NCBI GenBank assembly: GCA_963920635.1
Contig: OY987302.1
Span: forward strand, 37,575,500-37,639,499
Source: Pseudeuparius sepicola
Taxonomy: Eukaryota > Arthropoda > Insecta > Coleoptera > Anthribidae
DNA length: 64,000 bases
Reading direction: 5' to 3'
The position numbers and the translations under genes are program-made. The notes beneath the pieces were generated by a model. It was not told where the DNA came from, did no database searches, and saw nothing but the letters and a program-made list of their open reading frames with translations. Below, piece by piece: positions 1 to 9,309 of this stretch; position 1 is the first letter of the stretch; the number at the start of each line of letters is the position of its first letter.

Positions 1-225
1 AATATGGTAAACTACAGATTGTAACTGGTACTAACGCTTTTTTGATATGCAGCTTTTTAAATAAGTACAAGTTTGATTCTCGAGTAATTTGCATGTATGT
101 AATAAGTACAAAAGTTGCAAATTTTCTGTTTATACTGGATTTTTGAAAAAACTGCTAGAGATAAAGGTACTGTATTAGGTATCAAATTAAAGCAGAATGA
201 ATGCTCTATCCAATAGAAATGTTAG
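1..225. other. Unassigned AT-rich DNA
   Basis: No coding potential, repeat or RNA signature that I can support. It directly precedes the fold-back at 226-612. Confidence 0.5.
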
Positions 226-612
226 ATATAGGGTGTTCCATTTGAAAAAAAATAGTAAATTAAGTTTGAAAATGTCGGAGTTTTGGCGGAAAAAGTGAAA
301 CATCCTGTACAAAAATTTTCAACTTGGTTCTTAGTCATTAACAAAATGGTTAAGTGTAAATCCACAACCAAAGTTTCAAGAGAAAAAATTAAGCCGCAAG
401 AAAAATATAGCAATATTAATGAAGGGTTGGTATTTAGCAAAAAATACATTAAAAAAATTATAACTTGGCAACGCCGCAGATGGAAGCGGAAATAATTTAG
501 GGATGTATACTATACTTTGATAGGCTTCATTTGCGATAAAAAAAAATCGGGTCATTCCATTTAAAAAAATATATTTTTTTGTCGCCACACTTTTTTGGAA
601 CACCCTGTATAT
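226..612. mobile_element. Fold-back / MITE-like element with GGGTGTTCC termini
   Basis: The left end reads ATATAGGGTGTTCCATTT. The right end reads GGAACACCCTGTATAT, its approximate reverse complement, so about 390 bp is bounded by short inverted repeats. The interior is A/T-rich; short open frames on both strands look like by-products. The ends resemble those of the larger fold-backs at 34059, 54224 and 55659 in this window, suggesting a loosely related non-autonomous DNA transposon group. Superfamily not assigned. Confidence 0.5.
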
Positions 613-1380
613 ACCAAACTAATTTTAAAATGTGCTCCATCTTTCCTTATTTGGATCCCCCGAACCGATTTTTTTTATAGTTAAAAGTATAGCCACAATC
701 GAAGAAGGGAATAGTAAATGGACACATATTTGAATTTAATAAATTAAAATAATACCTTTGAAATTAACGTAATTTAATAAATAATCCAAAAATGTTGTTC
801 TTGCATTTTACTAATTGCTATTTGTAGAAAAAGTCTTTTTATGAAATTTCACTGGAAATTGTATTTAAAGAAGATATTTTTTCTGTTGTATAAAAACTTT
901 CGCTCCCCTTTTTTTGCTACAGCCATGCTATTTATGTACCGGCAACGCCGTATTAAAATTCAATTCCTTCAGAAACCCAAATGATACACTTGACTAGGTG
1001 ATATTATTATCCTACCTATGTCGGCCTTTTGAAAGAAAAACTTGGCAAAAATTACACTTATTTAAGTACTTACCTTCATATTGTCTTTTGTTCCATTATC
1101 TGTTTTTGTATTTTTCTGTGTATAATCGACTTTTGATTTTAACGATTTTTGCCAAAAAAAGAATTTTACATTTAATGTTTTAATAATACCTATGTAATAT
1201 GTATATTGTATAATGATAAACATGTTTCTTTTAGATTTTGAATACCTGATGATGGCTCTATGCCGAAACACGTGCCTTTAATATAAAAAATGTATTTGTC
1301 CATTAAATAAAAATTTTTTGGAAATGTGTAATTTATGGTCGACAACCCAGTCACAAAATAAATAATACTACAAAAGAGTT
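613..1380. other. Unassigned AT-rich DNA
   Basis: Low-complexity A/T-rich sequence. I see no protein family, RNA gene or clear repeat. Confidence 0.4.
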
Positions 1381-2480
1381 CACTAATCTAATGCCATTTT
1401 GTTAAATATTTCATGTTGGCGAAAACGAATTGTGGAAATTAGAATTTTTCTTGTTCTTGAGCTTTTTCGTTTCTGTGCTACCCCGGGGTGCCTCTAATGC
1501 CATTTTGGTAAATATTTCAAGTTGGCCAAAAATCAATCCGTGGAAATTAGAATTTTTCTTGGTTTTTTATCCCCCCGATTGCCACGTACGCACCTGATTT
1601 TTTTCGTTTCTGTGCTACTCTAGTGTCTAGCATACCTCTAATGCCATTTTGGTAAATATTTCAAGTGGCGAAAAATCAATTGGTGGAAATTAGAATTTTT
1701 CTTGTTTTTTTTATCCCCCCGATCGCCACATACGCACTTGATTTTTTTCGTTTCTGTGCTACTCTGTTGTCTAGCTTACCTCTAATGCCATTTTGGTAAA
1801 TATTTTAAGCTGGCGAAAAATCAACTGTGGAAATTAGAATTTTTCTTGGTTTTATCCCACCGATCGCCACGCACGCACCTGATTTTTTTCGTTTCTGTGC
1901 TACTCTAGTGTCTAGCATACCTCTAATGCCATTTTGGTAAATATTTCAAGCTAGCGAAAAATCAATTGTGGAATTAGAATTTTTCTTGGTTTTATCCCCC
2001 CGATCGCCACGCACGTACCTCAGTTTTTTTGTTTCTGAGCTACTTTAGTGTCTAGCATGCTTTTAATGCCATTTTGGTAAATATTTAAAGCTGGCGAAAA
2101 ATCACTTGGTGGAAATTAGATTTTTTGTTTGTTTTTATCCTCCGATCACCACGTACTCCAGTGTCTAGCGTGCCTCTAATGCCAATTTGGTAAATATTTC
2201 AAGCTGGCGAGAAATCAATTGGTAGGTATTACAATTTATCTTGGTCTTTTATTCCCCCGATCGCCATGTACGAACCTGACTTTCGTTTCTGTGCTACTCT
2301 AGTGTCTAGCATATCTGTAATGCCATTAAATATTTCAAGAAGGCGAAAAATCAATTGTGGAAAATATATATTTTTTTGGTTTTATCCCCCCCCTCGCCAC
2401 GCACGCACCTGAGCTTTTTTGTTTCTGTGCTACTCCAGTGTCTAGCGTGCCTCTAATGCCGTAAATGTAAATGTAAATAT
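1381..2480 (+). repeat. Minisatellite/satellite, about 140-bp unit, about 9 copies
   Basis: The phrase CTAATGCCATTTTGGTAAAT recurs near 1386, 1492, 1636, 1781, 1921, 2061, 2173, 2315 and 2451. Each copy is followed by 'GGCGAAAAATCA', 'TGGAAATTAGAATTTTTCTTG', a C-rich 'CCCCGATCGCCACG' block and 'GTTTCTGTGCTACTCTAGTGTCTAGC'. Unit length varies (about 106-145 bp) through internal deletions. Copies are visibly diverged, so this is an ageing tandem array rather than a recently homogenised one. Confidence 0.85.
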
Positions 2481-4137
2481 TTCAATACATCAACAGATCA
2501 CGAATTTGTAAGAACCGAGCGGTCGGTCAGTCCACCGACTCTCTGTAGTCGCTGGTCGAAGAGCACGGACGAGTCGTCAAGGATGCTATATGACACAATA
2601 TGACACAAACACAATGGGTTGAGGGATACACATACAACGAGTAATCATCCTTGGGGCAAGGGGCAATTGCATATAAGGGAGGGTACATTATAGTATGCAC
2701 TGAGAAGTATTGGGGATTGAAACATGGTGGGTCAGAAGGGGGAAGTAAGGGGGAAACACGGTAGGTTCGAAGAAGGGGAACTAGAAAAATATATGTTTGC
2801 CAGAATGGTACATCATAGACGTACAAGCCATAGGTTAGGGTTAGAAAGCACGGTAGGCATCCGCAGAGCCCCATAACTGTTTCGAGTCCAATTTTTGATA
2901 CGACTGGTCGCCATATTACGCACAGGCGCGGCCCAATACGTTTGGTCGCAAAGGAGTTCAACTGACAATATTGCTATTACCCCTCCCTTCCCTCGCGGTT
3001 TGAAAGCCAGCCATAACCTCAAAGGCGTAAGTGACGGCAAATGTAACATCTTATTACGCGACATTGCCAGTTACAGTGCGAAAAACAGTAAATTCGGCGT
3101 CATTAGGTTGGCCTTAGATTGGCTGAATAATAGTGCAAAATCTTATTACAATCCTGCCCACGGACAGTGGCTGCGTTTTTCGCAAAATTCTTTCGACATC
3201 CTGGAATAGAGCCGTTTTAAAAATCGGAGGAGGTGGTAAATCTCTTAATTGGGTGTACTTTCCTCCGGTACCAAAAAGAACCTCGAAAATACAATATCTA
3301 ACAGAATTTCCCGATTCACGATTAACCACTTTCGAGAAACGGGACGGCTGCAGAATCAACGGAACCGACGGAAAATCCTCCGAAGCCACTCTTGGAAATT
3401 GCTATTTTTCGGGGGCCCGGGAAGCATCAGAACCTCATCCAAAGACTCCTAGTGTTGACTGACCCAACGCTCCGAGGAAGCTTTAAAAATTAAATTAAAT
3501 CAAAGTTTTGGTTCGCGGTTAAGATAAAGAATTGTAATAAACCAATGTAAAAAACTACTACGAGATTCACAATCATACTTATATCTTATTTAACTAATGC
3601 CACTTTGACAATCAAAGAAATCTGCGTAATTTCACGTTACTTGAATCTCAAAACACCAAGAAACAGTGTAAAACTTTAAATCCAATTATAAATTATTATA
3701 TTAATAATGCAGCGATTTAACCTATTTACGTTGACTTACATATTTATGTCAGTCAATGCTATTTTCTATACGGTACGGGGAGGAGAGGGGTGCTGCGAGG
3801 GAATGTAGGGAAAGTTGTTGATTTAAGAAGCCGTAGAATTGGCGCAACGTTGCCGCACTGATCCGAAATTCTTGATTTCTTGCTCATTTGTCATGCCTAG
3901 TGGAAACATTTATGAGGCCGCGCCTACTACATAGAACACAGTGACAGATGCCCATTTCGCACGATCTGTTTGACGAATCTTCTATAAAAAAGGTGTTGCC
4001 AAATAACTCTGCGATAAATGTCAAAACACCACATGGACTTGCCGCTTACAAAGCAACGGCAATTTTTGGAAATATCCTAATTTTATCTTTTCATTTCCAG
4101 CACTGACCATTCCAATTTTAAATAACTTAATTTTTAG
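2481..4137. other. Unassigned region before RRM-like exon
   Basis: Mixed-composition DNA. Open frames of 80-140 codons occur on both strands between 2527 and 3462, but they overlap one another, show no motif I recognise and have no compositional support. No RNA gene or repeat seen. Confidence 0.35.
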
Positions 4138-4315
4138 GCTAGGAGACTATACGTTAAAAATATCCCATACGGGGTTTCTACAATTGATTTATTTGAGAAA
4201 GTGATTTCAATTATTGATGTAAAGGTACTTCTTGGTACTGACGTGAAGAATGGATGCGGATCTTTGCTATTTGAAAATTCGGATGCCATGTCAGAAGCTT
4301 TGCAACGCCTCTCGG
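4138..4315 (+). CDS. Candidate host exon encoding part of an RRM (RNA-recognition motif)
   Basis: A 178-bp open stretch begins right after a polypyrimidine-AG acceptor (TTTTTAG at 4131-4137) and stops exactly at a GGTAAG donor (GT at 4316). It encodes about 59 residues starting ARRLYVKNIPYG. LYVKNIP fits the RRM RNP2 pattern, and GCGSLLFE about 40 residues on fits RNP1. RRM proteins bind single-stranded RNA in splicing, stability or translation. This is the only stretch in the window that looks like ordinary cellular coding sequence, so the surrounding transposons may sit in introns of, or beside, a host RNA-binding-protein gene. It could instead be a processed fragment or pseudogene; no neighbouring exon is seen. 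Confidence 0.45.
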
Positions 4316-4579
4316 GTAAGTGCTTTGAGTATCAAATAGATTACTTACTTAATGTAGCCAGTTGTGTGACCGCGAGTTAGTGACATATTTTTGGTTGTGG
4401 TTTTAGTCAGTATGCCTTTCAGGGTCAGGAGGCATCATATTGTTTTGAGAATTCAACGCCTGCCAATATGAACCAATAAAATGACATACTACGAGTGTGG
4501 TATTTTCGCTGAAATACTTAGTTACGCCCTAGTTACGCTAAACCAATATTGTGGTAGTGATCGGTAACCCGATAAATTC

Positions 4580-4740
4580 TTCACAAATATTCAATATAGC
4601 ACTAGAAGACAATTTCAGTTAACACATTATTGATCGTTAAATATCTATTAATACAGTCAATATAGGACTAGAAAACAATTTCAGTTAACACATTATTGAT
4701 CGTTAAATATATATATATATTAATACAGTCAATATATTTG
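4580..4740 (+). repeat. About 70-bp direct duplication with (AT) tract
   Basis: The block 'GACAATTTCAGTTAACACAT', 'TATTGATCGTTAAATAT', 'TTAATACAGTCAATATA' appears twice in tandem (from about 4608 and about 4672), the second copy with an expanded (AT) run. It lies just upstream of the gypsy-type leader and may belong to the LTR or its flank. Confidence 0.65.
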
Positions 4741-4939
4741 TAAACCGAAATCTGAGTCGCCCCTACTGAGTCAGGAAAGACGGTTGGCTCCGCAGCGAGG
4801 AGAAGGCAGTCGAAGCAAGAGCGCGGCCATGATCGGAATGAGCCGCGACTTTAATTATTTCGTAACAATGTAAAAGTACCTACTGAATTAAAATTTGTTT
4901 ATGGAATGAATACTTTCATTTGAGTAAACTACCCCTTCA

Positions 4940-4975
4940 TTCTAACATCAGAAGTGGGATAGACATATGTGAAGT
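4940..4975 (+). other. Retrotransposon leader / putative primer-binding region
   Basis: CATCAGAAGTGGGAT immediately upstream of the gag relic resembles the (TG)TCAGAAGTGGGAT leader seen after the 5' LTR of many insect Ty3/gypsy elements. The LTR itself (probably about 4740-4945) was not delimited because no second copy is in the window. Confidence 0.35.
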
Positions 4976-4996
4976 GGTAATTAAACATTAAAATCA

Positions 4997-5851
4997 TTGA
5001 AGTGTGGCAGCGCAGTTTCCGACGGTGAGATCGTCTATAGTGAAGAGGAAGTGATTGATTCGACGATTCCAAAATGTCCGAAAATGCAGTGGCAAGATAC
5101 ACTAATTACTTTAGTTGCTACCCAGCAACAACAAATTGCTAAGTTGGCTAAAGCCAGGATGGCGCCGTCGCCAACGCAAAACAGTGTGGAAGGAAGACTA
5201 AACATGCATGCGCCAACGTTGGGGCCCGCGCATACTTCCTTCAAATTAACTAGTTTCGATCCGGACTACAGCGCCTATTCAATCGAAGAGTGGTTGGATG
5301 ACGCAACGAAGCTCAAGGTTGAGTTGAACGTCAGCGATAATTTAATGATCGCAAAGGCCTGTGAAGCATTGAAGAATTGAGAATATCGATACCGTTGCGA
5401 TTGGCGACCGCTATTGCGAAATTGGACGAAATTTTGTGCTGATCTCGCCATCGCATTTCCAGACGGAGACACACCGAGTGCTCGTGCGTTCAAGGCTGCC
5501 ATATTAAGGAGTCGTGAATGTGACTCATTGTGCTATTATGGTAACCAGAAGTTTCGAAGTATAAAGATTCCGTAGCGGGCTACCGTGGCATAAAACAATC
5601 AGTATAATCGAATATGGGTTAGATCATATGGAAGCCCGAGCCGCCTTAAACCTCCGACGACCAGATTCCGTACGTGAAGTGTTAAAAATATTCAGCGAAT
5701 AATTTGAAGCACGTTGTCGTTTGTCATCTAAATTGACCGATAGTGCCGGAGTATCCGGGAGAACGAGACCTGAAAAACGACAAAGAGAGTATCCAGCTCA
5801 ACACGTGACACCTCGCAAGAAATTCCGAGGATCATGTTTTAAATGTGGTCA
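4997..5851 (+). pseudogene. gag: Ty3/gypsy retrotransposon gag, 5' half (interrupted)
   Basis: An open frame to 5380 encodes a Gag-like segment with a QQQQIAKL coiled stretch and an 'SFKLTSF..D..YS..EWLDDA' block typical of insect gypsy Gag. Beyond it, frame changes are needed to follow Gag-like sequence down to 5843. It ends in the first half of a CCHC zinc knuckle (C-x2-C, 5835-5847), exactly where the virus-like element enters. The second half of the knuckle and pol are at 22861-24740. Gag would package retrotransposon RNA. This copy was already accumulating stops, or has done so since. Confidence 0.75.
5844..5851. repeat. Left target-site duplication (TGTGGTCA)
   Basis: TGTGGTCA lies directly outside the left terminal repeat and again directly outside the right one (22861-22868). 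Removing one copy and the element places C-x2-C of the host gag knuckle next to its H-x4-C, which supports 8 bp as the true duplication. Classical polintons usually give 6 bp. Confidence 0.85.
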
Positions 5852-6275
5852 GTAGTGAGGCAAAGGGGGCGATCCATCTTCCATCTCACTCGCACTCATG
5901 TATTTTCCCATATAAGATAACGACTTCCGGTGCGGTCTTATCGCTACTTTTGATCTGTCTCTCTCGGGCGCGGCGTTCGCGGCGTTGCCGGATCCTCGAT
6001 TTTGTCGTGTAGGTGCGACGTTGCCTTTTCCTGGAATGCAATAAAAAAAGCCCGTGTGTGGAATCGAACCGGTTCCGTTCGTGTCCCGATCCCGTCGCCT
6101 TGACCACTCGTCCACCCGTCCATATTCTAATCGCACCGTAGAAATGGCAAGGTTCTGTCTCGCCGACGTCATCCGTTCGGGCGCGCGCGCGCTTGCACCT
6201 CGAGGGACGCCTGTCAGGTAGCGTGAAAGGATCCGGATCCGGGGGCCTGAGAGGGAGGGGAGTCTTGAGCCTGTC
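5852..6275. repeat. Left terminal inverted repeat, 424 bp
   Basis: The outer end is GTAGTGAGGCAAAGG and the inner end AGTCTTGAGCCTGTC. It matches the reverse complement of 22437-22860 over the same length with very few differences (for example the second base, T here and C there). It contains a GC-rich stretch with an alternating GC run (about 6181-6192), a GGATCCGGATCCGG tract and, on the minus strand, the Pol III-type signals listed separately. TIRs of this class are replication and integration ends. Confidence 0.95.
6043..6121 (-). ncRNA. Candidate Pol III (tRNA-like, VA-RNA-like) transcript in left TIR
   Basis: Mirror copy of the signals at 22591-22669. On the minus strand there is an A-box-like TGGACGAGTGG, a consensus-like B box GGTTCGATTCC (6070-6060) and a T7 run acting as a terminator (about 6049-6043), giving a roughly 79-nt transcript pointing outward. 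The A box with the following TCAAGGCG strongly resembles tRNA-Ser/Leu D arms. The acceptor, anticodon and outer T-stem halves do not pair, so it is not a functional tRNA. The Pol III reading is inference. Confidence 0.5.
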
Positions 6276-6556
6276 AAAAATATACAGGATGGAACAAGAA
6301 GATAAATATACAGGATGGTAGAAATATACAGGATGGAACAAATATAGATAGAAAAAATACAGGATGTGAGAAATATACAGATAGAAAAAAAGAGAAATAT
6401 ACAGGATGGTGGAAATATACAGTGTGGACAAATATTAAGAGAAAAAATACAGAATGTGAGAAATATACAGAATGGGACAAAAAGAGAAATATACAGTGTG
6501 GACAAATATTAAGAGAAAAAATACAGGATGGAACAAAAAGAGAAATATACAGAGTG
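6276..6556. repeat. Subterminal minisatellite (TATACAGGATGG-type), left
   Basis: About twelve imperfect copies of ATATACAGGATGG / ATATACAGTGTGG / ATACAGAATGTG are spaced 15-30 bp apart by A/G-rich linkers such as ACAAAAAGAGAAA. The right end has the same array in inverted orientation (21967-22350). The array is free of stops in some frames, so long phantom reading frames run through it; I do not regard these as genes. Confidence 0.85.
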
Positions 6557-6576
6557 ACTGTGGGTAAAAATAAAAC

Positions 6577-7149
6577 ATGCCCTTGTGACACTTCGTTGGA
6601 CTCGATTCGTCATGAGGATCACGAATTTGAAATAAAAAACTTTAAAATCTTATCGCGGGAGATCGGTGCTTGCTAGAACCAAACCGCCTTTTATGAAAAT
6701 GTAGAGGAGATCAAGGAGAATCCAAAAACGTCAACTTCCGGTCTCCATTTCCGGTTCGAGGAAAACACGATTTTGACATAAAATTTTTAAAGTCTTATCG
6801 TGGGAGATCGGTGCTAGGTAGAACGATTCTGATGCCTAAATAATGATCAGGGGATCGAGGAGAATTCAAAAACGTCAACTTCCGGTGTCCATTTCCGGTG
6901 TGAGGAAAATGCCTTTGCGGTACCTCGTTGGACTCGTCTCGACGTCGGGAACACGAATTTCGCATAAAAAAGCTTTAAAGTCTTATCGCGGGAGATCGGC
7001 GCTAGGTAGAAATATTCTGACACTTAAATAATGATCAGGGGATCGAGGAGAAGCCAAAAACATCAACTTTCGGTGTCCATTTCCGGTGCGAGGACTATGC
7101 CCTTGCGGCACCTCGTTGGACTCGTCTCGATGTCGGGAACACGAATTTG
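6577..7149 (+). repeat. About 185-bp tandem repeats, about 3.3 copies, upstream of first gene
   Basis: Units start near 6577, 6763 (shortened), 6909 and 7098. Each runs through 'CCTCGTTGGACTCG', 'GGGAACACGAATTT', 'AAAGTCTTATCGCGGGAGAT', 'GATCAGGGGATCGAGGAGAA' and 'ACTTCCGGTGTCCATTTCCG'. The last block holds two CCGGAA (ETS-type core) sites per unit, and the same ACTTCCGGTGCG occurs in the TIRs. The first gene starts inside the final partial unit, so the array is well placed to act as promoter/enhancer or replication sequence (inference). Confidence 0.75.
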
Positions 7150-7491
7150 ATGTTCGTTCATAAATATGAGCGCGCGAGTGGGAACATATTCATTTCGATG
7201 TTGCTAGTCACCGGTGAAGGTCTAGTAAACAGTTTAATTAACAAACTACCCGTCGAATTACATATCCCCGGCTATCAGTTTTGTGGGCCAGGAACAAAAT
7301 TACGGGAAAGAATCGAAAGGGGTGATTCCGGCGTAAATAAACTTGACTCAGCCTGTAGAATTCACGACTTGGCATATTTGAAAAATAAATCTGTGGAAGA
7401 GCGACACAAGGCAGACTGGGAATTGGAAAATCGCGCCTGGGATAGGGTCAAATCGAAAGACGCTAAATTTGGAGAGAAGGCCGCCGCTTAG
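7150..7491 (+). CDS. Parvovirus-type phospholipase A2 domain protein (N-terminal part of PLA2-core protein)
   Basis: About 113 residues from the ATG at 7150. A calcium-loop-like YQFCGPGT (about residues 41-48) precedes a catalytic-site HDLAY about 30 residues later, the pattern of the PLA2 domain in parvovirus VP1 and in many polinton/adintovirus capsid proteins. There it hydrolyses phospholipids during endosomal escape. The frame ends at TAG (7489-7491). The next frame, starting at the 7507 ATG, is in the same phase with nothing but sense codons between, so this was probably one PLA2-core polypeptide now cut by a nonsense codon. Read-through cannot be excluded. Confidence 0.85.
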   Translation: MFVHKYERASGNIFISMLLVTGEGLVNSLINKLPVELHIPGYQFCGPGTKLRERIERGDSGVNKLDSACRIHDLAYLKNKSVEERHKADWELENRAWDRVKSKDAKFGEKAAA

Positions 7492-7506
7492 TTCGTCACC
7501 ACAGCC

Positions 7507-8010
7507 ATGAAGACGAAACGAAAGCTGGGCATGGGAGCAAAACAAAAGAGACCGACATCATTTAGACGAGATATCGTAAAAAAAGTTGCAAAGTCCCTGA
7601 AAAGATCATTCGATGAACACCAACTTAACGATATGAAAAATTTGAAAAAATCATCGTTGGCAGCCATCCGAGCCGCTCGCATAGCTATTAAGAAAGCAGG
7701 AGGAAAGAAAAATATTCGGATACCGAGAATTATCCCGTTCGAGCGAAAAACTGGTGGGTTTCTACCGCTTTTGCCTCTACTTGGGGCCTTAGGAGCTCTG
7801 GGGTCGGTGGCAGGAGGAACTAGTTCTGTTGTAAGAACTATACTAGACGCGAAACAAGCGCAAAAGAAGTTGGAAGAGGAAAAAAGGCACAACACAGCCA
7901 TGGAAAAGATAGGAAAAGACGGTTCGGGACTATACCTACGAAAAAATAATCGTGGACAATTTGGTCTTTTTCTCAAAAAACAACAAAAAACTACCAATAA
8001 AGCTACCTAA
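7507..8010 (+). CDS. Basic core / virion protein (adenovirus pX/pVII-like position)
   Basis: 167 residues, very Lys/Arg-rich at the N-terminus (KTKRKLGMGAKQKR), then helices and a central hydrophobic Gly/Ala segment (LLPLLGALGALGSVAGG, about residues 91-107), a Gln/Glu/Lys helix and a basic tail. This profile matches the condensing or membrane-active core proteins encoded just before the protease in polintons/adintoviruses. It shares phase with the upstream PLA2 frame across one TAG and overlaps the protease frame at its end (7952-8010). The role in packing viral DNA is inferred from position and charge. Confidence 0.7.
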   Translation: MKTKRKLGMGAKQKRPTSFRRDIVKKVAKSLKRSFDEHQLNDMKNLKKSSLAAIRAARIAIKKAGGKKNIRIPRIIPFERKTGGFLPLLPLLGALGALGSVAGGTSSVVRTILDAKQAQKKLEEEKRHNTAMEKIGKDGSGLYLRKNNRGQFGLFLKKQQKTTNKAT

Positions 8011-8371
8011 TAGACCGCTGTCAGACAGAGATTTGATAAATTTTGCCAAAAAGTTAAAATTAAGAAATTTTAGAGGGGTCTTTATGCGAGACACTCTTCC
8101 ACGAAACGGGCCACATAAGAACGAATCGGCAATTGTAAATTTAGACGTGGTGCGGAACAGCGGAACGCATTGGGTAGCTTATAAGAAATGCGGCAATCAT
8201 GTGGAATATTTTGACAGTTTTGGCGGATTAAAACCGCCCCCCGAACTGATTACCTATTTAGGAAAAGGTGTGAAAATTGCATATAATAATAGTCCATACC
8301 AAAAATACAGCGAAATAAATTGTGGCCATCTTTGTTTGGAGTTTCTCTATAAAAGATGTGGTTTCATGTGA
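7952..8371 (+). CDS. Adenain-like maturation cysteine protease
   Basis: About 139 residues from a non-AUG codon. The conserved core is present: an 'FRGVFMRDTLP' block, THWVAY with catalytic His (codon 8168), YFDSFG with the acidic residue (about 8211) and NCGHLCLEF with catalytic Cys (about 8320). Adenain-family enzymes cleave capsid and core precursors in the assembling virion. The frame is offset by one base from the core gene and overlaps it; no in-frame ATG precedes the conserved region (the first is at 8083, inside it). It is therefore made by an overlapping start, by splicing, or as part of a core-protease fusion now broken. The A-rich overlap is not in the phase required for a classic -1 slippery site. 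Confidence 0.88.
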   Translation: MDNLVFFSKNNKKLPIKLPNRPLSDRDLINFAKKLKLRNFRGVFMRDTLPRNGPHKNESAIVNLDVVRNSGTHWVAYKKCGNHVEYFDSFGGLKPPPELITYLGKGVKIAYNNSPYQKYSEINCGHLCLEFLYKRCGFM

Positions 8372-8384
8372 AAAACGTTCAGTC

Positions 8385-9109
8385 ATGTCCTCGCTGATAT
8401 TCACTGTGCACGGTACCTCCTCTACGTTATCTATTGATTTCGACACGCCAATCTATTTAGATCAGGGCGCCGAATACGGATTAGCTCTTTTAGGATTTCA
8501 CTCCTACAACAGCATACCGAATATTGACAAGAGCGCGGGCATAAACAAATTTTACTTCATCGATAAAAATAATCAGAGAAAGACCATAGAAATTCCCACC
8601 GGTTCATATGAGATTAGCGTTATAGAATCTCAGATAATTAAATCATTAAATTTTGTCAAAGGGACAAACCTCAAAACGAGTTTTCGTTAAAGGCCAACAA
8701 TAGCACTCTCCAGTGTGAGATTTATAGTCAAAACGATTCGATAGATTTTCAAACAGAAGGTTCGATAGGAAAAAATTTGGGATTCTCGGAACGTATATTA
8801 AAGCCGGGCATACTGCATTCGTCGGATTTACCCGTAAACATCGTTAAAGTTAGAACCGTGCATATAGACAGTAATATAACAGTCGGAGCTTATTATAATA
8901 ATCGTCCCACGCATACGATATACGAGTTTGCGATAGGAGCCGATCCCGGTTACGCCATTGACGAAACGCCAAGAAATCTTCTCTACGTACCGGTGACTAA
9001 GAGAGAAATCAATAATATTACCCTATCGATTCTCGATCAAAATTTTGAATTGGTAAATTTTCGGGGAGAAGAAATTATTGTGAGGTTGGAATTAAAGAGA
9101 TTATCTTGA
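8385..9109 (+). pseudogene. Penton-like minor capsid protein (one frame break)
   Basis: The first part (ATG 8385, to 8690) encodes about 101 residues starting SSLIFTVHGTSSTLSI. The second part continues in another frame to 9109 and carries LGFSERILKPG and a long beta-rich C-terminus. Order and the 'LGFS' block fit the single-jelly-roll penton-like protein that occupies vertices in polinton/adintovirus capsids, encoded between protease and hexon. The break lies around 8675-8690. The stop TGA overlaps the next ATG (TGATG at 9107-9111). Confidence 0.75.
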
Positions 9110-9309
9110 TGGGTCTAGTCTTTGATAACAGATACCAGCCATATAAAAACGATCGAAGTTATTCGCGAGGATCACAACCTGCCGCACCTTTGAGGTGTTT
9201 AGATCGTGGTAAAAATCTTACTCTCGAGAACCGTTTATTTTTGCAATCTCTCGGTTACAATGTCTCTAACGCCCCAAGTTTTCGACGTGCATCGAAACCC
9301 AAATTTTGA
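9109..9309 (+). CDS. Small protein overlapping penton end and hexon start
   Basis: 66 residues from the ATG at 9109, coupled to the penton stop by a TGATG overlap and running 50 bases into the hexon gene in another frame. It is Arg/Tyr/Ser-rich at the N-terminus (DNRYQPYKNDRSYSRG) and basic at the C-terminus. No family recognised. Compact overlaps on both sides suggest a real virion or regulatory product, but it could be a by-product of the overlap. Confidence 0.45.
   Translation: MGLVFDNRYQPYKNDRSYSRGSQPAAPLRCLDRGKNLTLENRLFLQSLGYNVSNAPSFRRASKPKF

Noticed and set aside
1381..2480. CRISPR-like array
   Set aside because: Repeats are about 140 bp, diverged and contiguous without unique spacers; a eukaryotic satellite, not CRISPR.
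2527..3462. Overlapping 80-144-codon frames on both strands
   Set aside because: Mutually overlapping, no motif and no splice or start support.
5849..6591. Long minus-strand open frames (up to 218 codons) across the left TIR and subterminal array, and the 327-codon mirror frame on the plus strand at 21967-22950
   Set aside because: They consist of translated minisatellite units (Phe/Ile/Cys/Ser repeats) running into the GC-rich TIR; no domain, no start context, and they are simply stop-poor repeats.
7970..7996. Programmed -1 frameshift (A AAA AAC) between core and protease
   Set aside because: The A-run heptamers are not in the required phase and the protease frame is +1 relative to core, not -1.
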